From assembly GCF_000195635.1 (NCBI RefSeq), contig NZ_GL882644.1, forward strand, positions 1 through 64,000: 64,000 nucleotides of DNA, given 5' to 3'. Below, piece after piece: positions 1 through 9,234 of the stretch. The first letter of the stretch is position 1; each line of letters begins with the position of its first letter. Under the pieces are notes generated by a model, which was not told the DNA's origin, ran no database searches, and saw only the letters and a program-made list of their open reading frames with translations. The DNA comes from Bacteroides fluxus YIT 12057 (lineage in GTDB: Bacteria; Bacteroidota; Bacteroidia; Bacteroidales; Bacteroidaceae). Made by a program: the position numbers and the translations under genes.

Positions 1-315
1 AAGATGGGGCAAGAGCCATACAATGAGTGCTTACAGGCGAACGGCGAGTATCACATACAGAAATAATAATTATCGTATTCTCAATAATTCCGTAATGAAT
101 TATATTAGGAGTATTAACAATATAACGAATTTCTATTTTAGCAGTAGAGAGAGTATAATCCTTCATTCCAATCCGTGGGAAAAAGCCAACGAATCAATAT
201 GATTATTGATTTTATCATAAACCTTCAAAGCAACTGTACTATTAAAGCTATCTTCCACGTATTCCACTATAGAAGCTAATGTTTCCTTTGCAAGGCGGGA
301 CCAGATTACTTCCAT
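1..315 (-). pseudogene. ParE/RelE-type toxin, frameshifted, runs off left edge
   Basis: Reading starts at an ATG at 315 and gives a ParE-like N-terminus (MEVIWSRLAKETLASIVEYV) that stops at a TGA after about 50 residues. The next frame continues as FPRIGMKDYTL and then EIRYIVN...IIHYGIIENTIIIISVCDTRR, the usual C-terminal half of ParE/RelE toxins. The frames join at a run of five A on the plus strand (180-184); one more base would restore a single frame. It follows the antitoxin gene, as in parDE operons. No stop is reached in the second frame before the window edge. The toxin is probably inactive, unless the missing base is an assembly error. Confidence 0.75.
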
Positions 316-332
316 CCCATGCGTTCCTTAAT

Positions 333-536
333 CTAAGAATCCATTTGCGAGTGGGGAGTACAACGTCCCATTTCATAGTCTTCAATAGCCAAGTCAACTA
401 AAGACTGCATTGTATCCTGTGGAATATCCTTCAAATAGTCTTCCGCATTACGTTCTACAGCCCCATAGGCAACCATAGGTTCACTGACCGTTTGTGATTT
501 CTCCACACTTTCTTTATACGGCTTAATTTTGCTCAT
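333..536 (-). CDS. Putative antitoxin of a parDE-like pair, probably truncated by an amber codon
   Basis: This is a 67-residue acidic protein lying just upstream of the toxin relic, as expected for an antitoxin. It ends at TAG (333-335). The same frame continues after the stop as IKERMGWK and ends at TAA (306-308), overlapping the toxin ATG by 10 bases. That ending and overlap look like the native C-terminus of such antitoxins, so the TAG is probably a nonsense mutation removing the last 8 residues. The DNA-binding N-terminal part is intact, so autoregulation may survive. The family is not firmly recognised; the role is inferred from position. Confidence 0.55.
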   Translation of the reverse strand: MSKIKPYKESVEKSQTVSEPMVAYGAVERNAEDYLKDIPQDTMQSLVDLAIEDYEMGRCTPHSQMDS

Positions 537-552
537 CGATCTAATCTTTCTA

Positions 553-560
553 CAAAGATA
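553..560 (-). promoter_or_regulatory. -7 box for the toxin/antitoxin pair
   Basis: On the minus strand the sequence reads TATCTTTG, a perfect match to the Bacteroides -7 consensus TAnnTTTG, about 17 bases before the antitoxin start. No good -33 box is seen, so this is tentative. Confidence 0.4.
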
Positions 561-587
561 CTTGAAGATTCGGAGATGTCCTAATTA

Positions 588-1670
588 TCACTCACTAATT
601 TGTGTTTTTAGATATAGTTTCTTCACAAACCGCATATCATGAGTTACCATTATCTTCACTAATTCCGGGAAACTTGTCTTTGTGGGATTCCAGCCAAGCA
701 AAGTCCTGGCTTTCGTCGGATCACCCAACAACTGTTCAACCTCGCAAGGACGGAAATACTTAGCATCAACTTCAACCAGTACTTTGCCAGTCTTCACATC
801 AATACCCTTCTCACTTACACCTTCACCTTCCCAACGAAGTTCAATACCAACCTCCTTGAAAGACAAAGTAGCAAACTCACGAACCGTATGCATCTCACCT
901 GTAGCTATCACAAAATCTTCCGGAACATCATGCTGAAGAATCAACCACATACATTCCACATAATCCCTGGCATACCCCCAGTCACGAAGCGAATCCAGAT
1001 TACCCAAATACAATTTATCTTGAAAACCTTGGGCAATACGGGCAGCAGCCAAAGTAATCTTACGGGTTACGAATGTCTCCCCCCGTCGTTCACTTTCATG
1101 ATTGAACAAAATACCATTCACGGCAAACATACCGTAGCTTTCACGGTAATTCTTGGTTATCCAAAAGCCATACTGCTTCGCTACACCGTATGGACTACGA
1201 GGATAAAAAGGTGTAGTTTCTTTTTGAGGAACCTCTTGCACCTTACCAAACAACTCCGAAGTAGAAGCCTGATAAATCCTTGTCTTCTTCTCCAAACCAA
1301 GAATTCGGACAGCTTCCAGCATACGGAGCGTACCTACAGCATCCGACTCCGCCGTATATTCCGGCACGTCAAAACTAACCTTTACATGACTCTGTGCAGC
1401 AAGGTTATAGATTTCGTCCGGCTGAACCAACTGAATGATTCGAATCAGCGAACTGCTGTCCGTCATATCTCCATAATGAAGATTGATCAGACGATCTTTC
1501 TTCATGTCACGCACCCATTCATCCAAATAAAGATGCTCGATACGTCCTGTATTGAATGAGGAAGAGCGGCGAAGAATGCCGTGGACCTCATAGCCTTTTT
1601 CAATTAAGAACTCGGCAAGGAAAGAACCGTCCTGGCCGGTGATACCGGTAATTAATGCTATCTTTTTCAT
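588..1670 (-). CDS. gmd: GDP-mannose 4,6-dehydratase
   Basis: This 360-residue short-chain dehydrogenase converts GDP-mannose to GDP-4-keto-6-deoxymannose in the cytoplasm, the precursor of GDP-fucose, GDP-rhamnose or GDP-perosamine. It has the NAD(P)-binding TGITGQDG motif at residues 8-15, the STSE segment near 136-139, the catalytic YGVAK (Tyr161, Lys165) and the family motif [17 protein letters not shown]. Length is normal. It is the last gene of the capsule operon. No fcl (GDP-fucose synthase) lies next to it, so the second step must come from another gene, perhaps the reductase at 2441-3403 or one elsewhere. Confidence 0.95.
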   Translation of the reverse strand: MKKIALITGITGQDGSFLAEFLIEKGYEVHGILRRSSSFNTGRIEHLYLDEWVRDMKKDRLINLHYGDMTDSSSLIRIIQLVQPDEIYNLAAQSHVKVSFDVPEYTAESDAVGTLRMLEAVRILGLEKKTRIYQASTSELFGKVQEVPQKETTPFYPRSPYGVAKQYGFWITKNYRESYGMFAVNGILFNHESERRGETFVTRKITLAAARIAQGFQDKLYLGNLDSLRDWGYARDYVECMWLILQHDVPEDFVIATGEMHTVREFATLSFKEVGIELRWEGEGVSEKGIDVKTGKVLVEVDAKYFRPCEVEQLLGDPTKARTLLGWNPTKTSFPELVKIMVTHDMRFVKKLYLKTQISE

Positions 1671-1674
1671 AAAA

Positions 1675-2439
1675 CTATTCTCTCGTAAATATCAGCTCAA
1701 ATATCTTTATAAAATACTTCAAAAACAGCAACGGCATGCAAGTCCATATGCCATTTTCCCTACACGCCCTTACTATTTCCTTATTCAAAAGTATGTTGCT
1801 TTTAATGGAAGCCGTACTCGTGCCTCCAGTCCTCATCTTCATGAAATCCAAAGGCAAGTATTTCGACTTCAATTTATGGGTATATAAGAAGCGAATCAAT
1901 AGCTCGTAATCGGCGGCTATCTTGTAATCCGTCTTGTAATATCCAAATTCCTCAAAATATCTCCGGTAAGTGAAAAAGGTGGGATGAGCAGGCATAAAGC
2001 CATAACGAAAAAGTTTTGGAAAAAAATTTTTAGAAGAATAATAACGAACCGTTTTATCCAAATTATCCGAATTTACGAAACGCACATCCCCATAAACTGT
2101 CTGTACTGCTTCGTCTTGAAAAACATTCACGACTTTTGCCATAACATCCGTACGATGATAGAAATCGTCTGAATTTATGATTCCAACTATATCCCCGGTA
2201 GCCATACGTATGCCTTTGTTCATAGCATCGTAAAGTCCTTTGTCCGGTTCACTTATCCAACGCATACGACCATAAAACTTTGGTTCATATTCTTTGATAA
2301 TACTTACTGTATCATCCTTTGAAGCGCCATCAATAATTATATATTCAATGTTTGGATAAGATTGAGACAAAACGGACTGAATGGTATATCTGAGGCTTGC
2401 AGCACTATTAAAGGTGACAGTTATAAGAGAGATGTTCAT
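1675..2439 (-). CDS. Family 2 glycosyltransferase
   Basis: This 254-residue GT-A glycosyltransferase starts with the family 2 pattern ([13 protein letters not shown]) and has [11 protein letters not shown] and the metal-binding NSDD motif around residue 90. It probably adds one sugar of the capsule repeat unit to the lipid-linked oligosaccharide at the cytoplasmic face of the inner membrane. Its length and the [13 protein letters not shown] motif are those of WcaA-like enzymes. It sits 4 bases upstream of gmd and 1 base after the preceding gene, clearly in one operon. Donor and acceptor cannot be predicted. Confidence 0.9.
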   Translation of the reverse strand: MNISLITVTFNSAASLRYTIQSVLSQSYPNIEYIIIDGASKDDTVSIIKEYEPKFYGRMRWISEPDKGLYDAMNKGIRMATGDIVGIINSDDFYHRTDVMAKVVNVFQDEAVQTVYGDVRFVNSDNLDKTVRYYSSKNFFPKLFRYGFMPAHPTFFTYRRYFEEFGYYKTDYKIAADYELLIRFLYTHKLKSKYLPLDFMKMRTGGTSTASIKSNILLNKEIVRACRENGIWTCMPLLFLKYFIKIFELIFTRE

Positions 2440-2440
2440 A

Positions 2441-3403
2441 TCAATGCTTTGTTAAAACAAGCCAATTCAAAGTTTCTTTTATACCTTTTTTTCGTGAATA
2501 AGGAGGATTAGGGGCTATTTTATATGTATCAGATAAGTCTATCACATTATCAGTTGTCATGTTCTTCAGCCTGAACGAAGTCATCGGAAAAGCAATACCT
2601 GCAAGTTTCAACAAATCTCCACCCCATGCGGCTAAACGTAAAAACCACCAAGGCATTCTTCTTACTTCATAACCTAATTCACCAGCTATTTCATTAGCCC
2701 AATCTTCAATATTGATAGGAGGATCATCTCCTATATAAAACACTTTTTGGCTTTCATCTCGTGTATCATTAAACAGAATTTGCTCTATTTGGTAAACAGC
2801 ATTCCCTACATATCCATAAGTTTTAGTACACCCCTTGTTACCAATATGAAAATATCGATGCGCCATCATCATATCAAAAAAATTCCGATAAGGAACTCCA
2901 AACCAAGGTCCCCAAATGGATGTCGGACGTATAATAGCCCAATCACATTGAGGTTTATTATTCCAAACTATTTCTTCCGTTTTCACTTTACTTTCACCGT
3001 ATAAAGTTGAAGGAGCATAATCAAATTGATTTTTAGGACAATATCCAGTATGACAAACCAACATAGAAGAAGTTATTATTACCTTTTTCAAATTTGATAG
3101 TAAGGGCAATATTTTCATCAAATTTTCTACACCAAGAATATTTGCTGAATAATCATTCAAAGATTTTCCGTCAAGATCTGTACGAGCAGCTAAATGAATG
3201 ATATAATCTGGGGAAAATTCTATAATTTTAGAATTCAATTCAGAAAAAGCGTCTATGTCACAAGAGGTTGTTACAGACTCTAATTTGCTAAGTTTAGGCT
3301 TATGAAAATCCAAATTAAGTACATCATGCCCACCTTTAAGCAACGAAAGAATGACATTGGTACCAATAAACCCACTTCCTCCTGTTACTAATATTTTACA
3401 CAT
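2441..3403 (-). CDS. NAD-dependent epimerase/dehydratase (nucleotide- or lipid-linked sugar)
   Basis: This 320-residue extended SDR protein has an N-terminal GGSGFIG dinucleotide-binding motif (residues 8-14) and a catalytic YGESK motif. It could be a 4-epimerase or a 4-keto-sugar reductase. Its neighbour gmd makes a 4-keto sugar, so a reductase producing a GDP-6-deoxyhexose is possible. The C-terminal half has a hydrophobic stretch (PWWFLRLAAWGGDLLKLAG), so action on a membrane-linked sugar is also possible. The exact substrate is not visible. Base composition is AT-rich like the next several genes. Confidence 0.8.
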   Translation of the reverse strand: MCKILVTGGSGFIGTNVILSLLKGGHDVLNLDFHKPKLSKLESVTTSCDIDAFSELNSKIIEFSPDYIIHLAARTDLDGKSLNDYSANILGVENLMKILPLLSNLKKVIITSSMLVCHTGYCPKNQFDYAPSTLYGESKVKTEEIVWNNKPQCDWAIIRPTSIWGPWFGVPYRNFFDMMMAHRYFHIGNKGCTKTYGYVGNAVYQIEQILFNDTRDESQKVFYIGDDPPINIEDWANEIAGELGYEVRRMPWWFLRLAAWGGDLLKLAGIAFPMTSFRLKNMTTDNVIDLSDTYKIAPNPPYSRKKGIKETLNWLVLTKH

Positions 3404-3407
3404 AATT

Positions 3408-4511
3408 TTATTTATTATAAAATGATAATAATTTGTCTATCGTTACACCCCATGAATATTCTTTTTCAGCCAAAACAATGGCATTATGTCCCATCTCAAT
3501 ATGTGCCTTTTCACTTAGAGTGAAAAATTCATTTAAAGCTTCAATCAAAGGCTCAACACCTATTTCAATCCACCATCCTGCATTATAAGCTACAACATCT
3601 TTCCACGGTGCTCCAACAGTCGTTATAACAGGAAGACCATAAGACAAAGCTTCAAGAATCACAATTCCGAAATTTTCGCTATATGTAGGCAAAACGAACA
3701 AATCGCATGAGCGCAACAAATTATCCTTTTCTTCACCTTCAACAGAACCTTTAAAAACAAAAAAATCATTTAGTCCTAAATGCGATATTTCTTTCTTTAC
3801 AATACTAAGATGATTATCATCATCAGGACCACAAATTATAATTTTCCATCCTTCCTTTCTTATTTTGTCCCATGCATATACTAAATTCAGTAAACCTTTT
3901 TTAGGGTGAATCCGAGACATGAACAGGATTGATTTTGAATAAATTTTATGTGACAAATCAATATGTGGCAAATCAATTCCCAATGGGATTACCACTATAT
4001 CCTGTTTAAAGCCTAAGCGCTTAATATCCTCCTTTTCATCATCACATGTAACGTGAAAAGCACTTACTTTATACAAATCTCTTTTTTGATATAAATGCCA
4101 TGCTAATTTCTTTTTATTTTTTTTATTATTCAATGCCCATGGAGTCAACATTCCATGAGGAGAATGTATAATTTTCACACCCTTTTTATGAGCAAGATTA
4201 ATAGCTTTATGAACAAGGGGATCCCATAAAGCATGAACGTGAACAATATCAGGATTAAAAGATTGAATAGCTTCAGCCATAAGCATGTCCAAATTTTCAA
4301 CATAACTCATTCTAAAGCACAGCTTATTGCGTGGAGCTATATAAAGTTTAACATAATCTGGAATTTTTATATTATCATCTTCATTTGTAGACTTCGTCGA
4401 AAACAAAGCGACTTGATTACCTTTTTCATGTTGTCTAATTAAAAAATCCACACAGGCAACATTAGCTCCGCCAAATTTAAAAAGGCTTTCTACAACATGT
4501 AATATTTTCAT
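3408..4511 (-). CDS. Family 4 glycosyltransferase
   Basis: This 367-residue GT-B retaining glycosyltransferase has an N-terminal glycine-rich GGAN motif, DIVHVHALWDP and HSPHGML in the first domain, and the C-terminal donor-binding pattern SENFGIVILEALSYGLP with the E-x7-E arrangement. It probably extends the capsule repeat unit. The gene is tightly packed (4 bases each side) in the capsule operon. Sugar specificity is unknown. Confidence 0.9.
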   Translation of the reverse strand: MKILHVVESLFKFGGANVACVDFLIRQHEKGNQVALFSTKSTNEDDNIKIPDYVKLYIAPRNKLCFRMSYVENLDMLMAEAIQSFNPDIVHVHALWDPLVHKAINLAHKKGVKIIHSPHGMLTPWALNNKKNKKKLAWHLYQKRDLYKVSAFHVTCDDEKEDIKRLGFKQDIVVIPLGIDLPHIDLSHKIYSKSILFMSRIHPKKGLLNLVYAWDKIRKEGWKIIICGPDDDNHLSIVKKEISHLGLNDFFVFKGSVEGEEKDNLLRSCDLFVLPTYSENFGIVILEALSYGLPVITTVGAPWKDVVAYNAGWWIEIGVEPLIEALNEFFTLSEKAHIEMGHNAIVLAEKEYSWGVTIDKLLSFYNK

Positions 4512-4515
4512 TGTA

Positions 4516-5913
4516 TTAAAATATTATTTTCAAATACCAACCTCTATTAAAAACTATTTTTTTCTTCGATAAAAAACGCATGAACAGATCCAAGAATACT
4601 AACATTATAAACATATCTGTAAAAGCAAAAATGGACGCACGAGGTATATAAATACTGTTTGCAATGAGAGAATAATAAACAAACATTCTATATTTAGTAT
4701 CACAGCTTTCCATTCGACTAACCAACACCCCAAACAGAAACATTCCAAATGCTACCCCTACGTAGGAAAAATTAATATACATATCCGCTATCATATTAGT
4801 GCCAAGACCATAAGGAGCATTTGCAAAATCGGTAAGGATATATCCAGAATTAACATCTTTCGTTTGTTTTCCTAATAATAAACTTGTTGCAAAAATTCCA
4901 CCTCCAGGAATAAATCCGAAAATATAAGGAATATATGAAACGCCAAACAAGAGGCTATTCATTGACACATAATCTATGGATTCATATAATGTTCGAGCAC
5001 AAACTATTAAATCAAGAAATAAAATCCATAACACTTTATCATTTTGAGCCAATATGTCAAGTCCATTTGCAACAACATCAAAAAACGACGAATTATTCAA
5101 ATTAATTTTAGTTGTTCTTGTAAGCATTAGAATACACATCAAAGCAACACCCACAACTGAAGCCGGTAAAAGATATTTTACTTTTAAGCTACTATAATAA
5201 ACGTTAATAATGTAAAGCACTGAAAAAAGTAGGTATATCACCTCACTTCTACTACCTATCGCAAGTTGCGCACAGACAAATAATAATAATGATACAAAGT
5301 TTAATTTATTAGTATAAATAGAAGATTTCAAATTTTTAATGCCTCCTTGTGCATTATAATAAGAGGCACTATAATGAAAAGACAATACCAAGAGAGAGAG
5401 TACCAGCACCATTAAACGTGGATAAAGGTGTACTAATCCACCAGTTACAAAAAGTATTACATACAAAAACACTAATATGGAACAAGTAAAAGACACTTTT
5501 TTTGTTAGCTGTACCAAATTATTTTTTAAAGTAGTTGCTTTATAATATTCAGTCTGTTTCGAGGGGAAGACTACATTTCCTAATAAGTAAAAAGATACTC
5601 CAACAGAAGCTAGTGAGATTGCGTAACTAATTACTTTTGGATTATATTGAAAACTAAAAGCAGGCAAAAAAGCGTCATTTGGATAGATAAAAGCTGCATG
5701 CAGATAATTGACACAAAAGAAAGAGAACAAGAATAGTGTATCAAAATTGAAAAAACCGTTTTTCTTTATCTTATATATCAAATACGGAATAACATATAGA
5801 CAAAAAGCTGCAATGTTCCACCAACAATAACTATGAGAATAAACCTGAGGCGAATACCATAACAACAACAATGAGACAATGCAATAAGAAGAAAAAAATA
5901 ACTTAGTAATCAT
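4516..5913 (-). CDS. wzy: Capsule repeat-unit polymerase (Wzy-like)
   Basis: This 465-residue integral membrane protein has about ten to twelve predicted hydrophobic segments and a long periplasmic-type loop between residues 290 and 370. This is the architecture of oligosaccharide repeat-unit polymerases. Wzy proteins are poorly conserved, so the call rests on topology and on being the only such protein in the locus beside a Wzx-type flippase at 11087-12481. It would polymerise flipped lipid-linked repeat units in the periplasm. The start overlaps the end of the upstream glycosyltransferase by 4 bases. Confidence 0.75.
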   Translation of the reverse strand: MITKLFFSSYCIVSLLLLWYSPQVYSHSYCWWNIAAFCLYVIPYLIYKIKKNGFFNFDTLFLFSFFCVNYLHAAFIYPNDAFLPAFSFQYNPKVISYAISLASVGVSFYLLGNVVFPSKQTEYYKATTLKNNLVQLTKKVSFTCSILVFLYVILFVTGGLVHLYPRLMVLVLSLLVLSFHYSASYYNAQGGIKNLKSSIYTNKLNFVSLLLFVCAQLAIGSRSEVIYLLFSVLYIINVYYSSLKVKYLLPASVVGVALMCILMLTRTTKINLNNSSFFDVVANGLDILAQNDKVLWILFLDLIVCARTLYESIDYVSMNSLLFGVSYIPYIFGFIPGGGIFATSLLLGKQTKDVNSGYILTDFANAPYGLGTNMIADMYINFSYVGVAFGMFLFGVLVSRMESCDTKYRMFVYYSLIANSIYIPRASIFAFTDMFIMLVFLDLFMRFLSKKKIVFNRGWYLKIIF

Positions 5914-6872
5914 TCTTTCCTAATTTTTCTCACTAATTTCAAAACAAAATAGACTGATCGGTAACAATGCCAATCAATAAACTGCAACAAGAATTTATGA
6001 TGCAATTCCAAATCCGCATTCCAATACTTAAGATCCTTATAGAGTCCTGCTATATATTCGTAGCAAGATATGTCAGATGCATATAGAAGAGATACTTTAT
6101 TATAAAGCTTTGAAAGCATCACAGTAGAAGCGAAATCTTCAGAATCAACAATTCGTAAAAAGTAATCAACCAAATTATCCTCCACTTTCTCTATACATTT
6201 CACAGCACCCAAATTCACATTAGAAGTATATGAGGTCGGAATATCTTTTACATAATTATAAAGCGGAAGAGGCACATATTCTACTTTACGAGAGCAATAC
6301 GCCACTTTTGGTGTTATTAAATAGTCCTCACCTTGATTTAATCCTGTTACTGCAAAAATCCCGTTATCAACAACTACACATCTTTTTATTAATTTTCCAA
6401 TAATATTGGGAATAGTTCTACGTTTAAGCAATAATTTTGCATACTCTTTAGGATTTGAAACATAATTCGTTCTAAGTATCTTATTATAATCAGAATAAAC
6501 TATTTGATAATCAGAAAGAACTAAATCAGCATCAGAACAGACGGCCTTCTCGTAAAGCAATTGAATCGCATTTAATTCTAAATAATCATCACTATCCACA
6601 TGAAGAATGTATTCACCTGACGAATTTTTAATAGCAGTATTGCGTGCTTCTGCTAACCCTTTATTCTGTACATGGGCAATAATTTTCACATTTTTCCTAT
6701 TAGGATATTGAGATAATACGTACTCAAGAATTTCCACACTATCATCTGGCGTGCAATCATTTACAAAAACAAATTCAATATCTGCAAATGTCTGATTAAA
6801 GAGAGTATGGGCACATCTCTCAATATATTTTGAAACATTATATATTGGGACTAAAACACTAACCTTACACAT
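5910..6872 (-). CDS. Family 2 glycosyltransferase
   Basis: This 320-residue GT-A enzyme has VSVLVPIYNVSKYIERC at the N-terminus, FVNDCTPDDS, and the DSDD metal-binding motif near residue 95 in the context GEYILHVDSDDYLE. The C-terminal half is variable, as in capsule transferases that choose the acceptor. It overlaps the polymerase gene by 4 bases. Specific sugar unknown. Confidence 0.9.
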   Translation of the reverse strand: MCKVSVLVPIYNVSKYIERCAHTLFNQTFADIEFVFVNDCTPDDSVEILEYVLSQYPNRKNVKIIAHVQNKGLAEARNTAIKNSSGEYILHVDSDDYLELNAIQLLYEKAVCSDADLVLSDYQIVYSDYNKILRTNYVSNPKEYAKLLLKRRTIPNIIGKLIKRCVVVDNGIFAVTGLNQGEDYLITPKVAYCSRKVEYVPLPLYNYVKDIPTSYTSNVNLGAVKCIEKVEDNLVDYFLRIVDSEDFASTVMLSKLYNKVSLLYASDISCYEYIAGLYKDLKYWNADLELHHKFLLQFIDWHCYRSVYFVLKLVRKIRKE

Positions 6873-6914
6873 AAAACATGAAATAACAAAAATAAGAACA
6901 GTAATCTATTCACA

Positions 6915-7886
6915 CTATATTTTTTCAACTTTGATATATGTATTATTCTTTCTAATTTCGTCTCGGCTATTAGTTCTTGCAGATTTTATTTTACATCTAA
7001 ACAGATACAAGAAATCATATATTCCATTTATCGGATGAAGAAGAAAGTATTTTAATACATATCTTAAATATAATATAAATGAGATTTTACGAAGTTGAAT
7101 AATGTATCTCAATGCACATACATGTTCTTTCACATTATGCTCTTTATAAAATCTATTTATATTCATATCAACCATAATACGACACAGCAACACTCTTTTT
7201 GAATAAGTATATTCAAGTGAACCAGATTGCACTGTTATCACATACATTACAAAAGGGTCAGCAGCAACAGATTTTGCATAGTAACCTGTTTTTATTGAAA
7301 ACAAGGCATCATTTGCCGCAATGACTTCATCGAAGAAAATCAGTTTATTTTCTACCAAAGAACGACGTATTATCTTGGAAACCGGAGAAGTGCGAATGTA
7401 TCTATACAAACGAAAATTATTTTCAGATATAGCTGCATTCATACATTTTTTGTCGAATAAATGACGCATAGCTACCATTTCAGTCTCTGTATAAACACTT
7501 GTAGTTCCAAAAAACACTATATCATAAGCAGATTCTTTATATTTATCCAAATGAAAAATAAAACCTTCCGTAAAATAATCATCTGCATCTGCAAAGAGTA
7601 ACCATTTACCTTTCGCATGTTTTAAACCCACATTACGGGCATATCCGGCACCTTTGCCTTCTTTTGTAAAAAATACTTCAGTATTGTTTTCCCCTATACC
7701 CGGAAAACAAGAGAAATCAACTTTAGACAAGTCACTGTTGTCATCTACGACAATAATTTGTACATCATCCCTATGAGGAATTGAATCCAAACAACGACGT
7801 AACAGATTAGGGCTATTTTTATGTGGGATAATTATAGAATAAGTATATATATCCATCCCTCCTAAAAGTTTACAGTCTTCCATCAA
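6915..7886 (-). CDS. Family 2 glycosyltransferase
   Basis: This 323-residue GT-A enzyme carries YSIIIPHKNSPNLLRRCLDS, IIVVDDNSD and a DADD metal-binding motif (LLFADADDYF). Its start overlaps the end of the dehydrogenase gene by 17 bases, so translation may be coupled. If M11 (MDIYTY) is the true start, the overlap disappears. It probably transfers one sugar of the repeat unit; donor unknown. DNA here is AT-rich compared with the nucleotide-sugar genes upstream, a common mosaic pattern in capsule loci. Confidence 0.88.
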   Translation of the reverse strand: MMEDCKLLGGMDIYTYSIIIPHKNSPNLLRRCLDSIPHRDDVQIIVVDDNSDLSKVDFSCFPGIGENNTEVFFTKEGKGAGYARNVGLKHAKGKWLLFADADDYFTEGFIFHLDKYKESAYDIVFFGTTSVYTETEMVAMRHLFDKKCMNAAISENNFRLYRYIRTSPVSKIIRRSLVENKLIFFDEVIAANDALFSIKTGYYAKSVAADPFVMYVITVQSGSLEYTYSKRVLLCRIMVDMNINRFYKEHNVKEHVCALRYIIQLRKISFILYLRYVLKYFLLHPINGIYDFLYLFRCKIKSARTNSRDEIRKNNTYIKVEKI

Positions 7887-9150
7887 CCATATCCCTATTC
7901 AAAATACTCTTCACATCATACACTACACCGTTCTCACCCTTCAAAAATGACCTCACATCAAAAGATACAAATTCCTTGTGGGCTACCGCCATCACTACGA
8001 CATCATATTGACCTTTCAGTTCATCCATAGAACCATTAGTGAGAGTTAAGCCATATTCATATTGTACTTTTTCAGCATTTGCCCAAGGGTCATATATGGT
8101 AATATTGGGGGTATATTCTTTTAAGGTATGATAAATATCAATAACTTTTGTATTACGCACGTCAGGACAGTTCTCCTTAAAAGTGAAGCCAAGAAGCAAA
8201 ATTCTGCTATCTTTCACCAATACACCTTTCTTGTTCATTAGTTTTATAACTTGACTACCTACATAGTCACCCATACCATCATTTAATCGACGAGCTGCAA
8301 ACATCACGCGCGGAAGTACACCATAAACCTGGGCTTTTTGAATCAAATAATAAGGATCCACGCTGATACAGTGTCCACCCACAAGCCCGGGTTTCAACTT
8401 GATAAAATTCCATTTTGACGCAGCTGCTTCGATTACATCATTCGTATCAATACCCATTGCGTTGAAGATCTTCGCCAGTTCATTCATGAAAGCAATGTTT
8501 ACATCACGTTGTGAGTTTTCAATGATTTTCGACGCCTCGGCCACCTTTATGGAAGGAGCTTTATGCGTACCGTTTACCAAAACAGAATTATAGATGCTAT
8601 CCACAATATCAGCAGTCTCAAGATTAGAACCAGAAGTCACCTTCTTTATCTTTTCAACCGTATGCTCTTTATCTCCCGGATTGATACGTTCGGGAGAATA
8701 TCCTGCAAAGAAATCTACATTGAATTTCAAACCCGATACACGTTCAACCACCGGTATACACTCCTCTTCTGTTACACCTGGATAAACCGTAGACTCATAC
8801 ACTACAATATCACCTTTTGAAATAACTTTTCCAACAATCTCACTTGCACCCCACAATGGTCTTAAATCAGGGCGGTTATTTGAATCTACAGGTGTAGGCA
8901 CAGCAACTACATAGAAATTACACTCCTTTATTTCATTCAGATCTGTGGTACACACAAACCCATGATTATAAATAGCATCCCGAAGCAACTCATCAGAAAC
9001 TTCCAGAGTAGCGTCATGACCTGACATTAAATCATTTACACGCACTTGATTCATATCAAAACCAACAGTCTGATACTTCGTAGAGAAAAGACGGGCTAAA
9101 GGAAGCCCTACATAACCGAGACCGATTACGCAAATTTTTATTGAATCCAT
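7870..9150 (-). CDS. UDP-N-acetylhexosamine 6-dehydrogenase (WbpA/TviB-type)
   Basis: This 426-residue enzyme of the UDP-glucose/GDP-mannose dehydrogenase family oxidises C6 of a nucleotide sugar to a carboxylate with two NAD. It has the N-terminal IGLGYVGLPLA motif, the active-site GGHCISVDPYYL with Cys261, and a C-terminal UDP-binding domain. The GGHCI-VDPYYL form is typical of WbpA/TviB enzymes acting on UDP-GlcNAc or UDP-GalNAc rather than UDP-glucose, so an acidic HexNAcA residue in the capsule is likely (inference). No companion C2 epimerase is seen nearby. Confidence 0.88.
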   Translation of the reverse strand: MDSIKICVIGLGYVGLPLARLFSTKYQTVGFDMNQVRVNDLMSGHDATLEVSDELLRDAIYNHGFVCTTDLNEIKECNFYVVAVPTPVDSNNRPDLRPLWGASEIVGKVISKGDIVVYESTVYPGVTEEECIPVVERVSGLKFNVDFFAGYSPERINPGDKEHTVEKIKKVTSGSNLETADIVDSIYNSVLVNGTHKAPSIKVAEASKIIENSQRDVNIAFMNELAKIFNAMGIDTNDVIEAAASKWNFIKLKPGLVGGHCISVDPYYLIQKAQVYGVLPRVMFAARRLNDGMGDYVGSQVIKLMNKKGVLVKDSRILLLGFTFKENCPDVRNTKVIDIYHTLKEYTPNITIYDPWANAEKVQYEYGLTLTNGSMDELKGQYDVVVMAVAHKEFVSFDVRSFLKGENGVVYDVKSILNRDMVDGRL

Positions 9151-9234
9151 TGTTTAGTGATTATTTTCTATATTGAATAATAGTTATTGATAACTATAAA
9201 TATTGAAGCCCTCTATTTTGTAGATGATATATGC

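Noticed and set aside
1-315. Programmed frameshift in the ParE-like toxin
   Set aside because: The junction is a short A5 run (plus strand) without a heptameric slippery site or following structure; simple loss of one base explains it better.
682-1559. Long plus-strand reading frames opposite gmd
   Set aside because: They are antisense shadows of a well-supported gene with no homology or promoter of their own.
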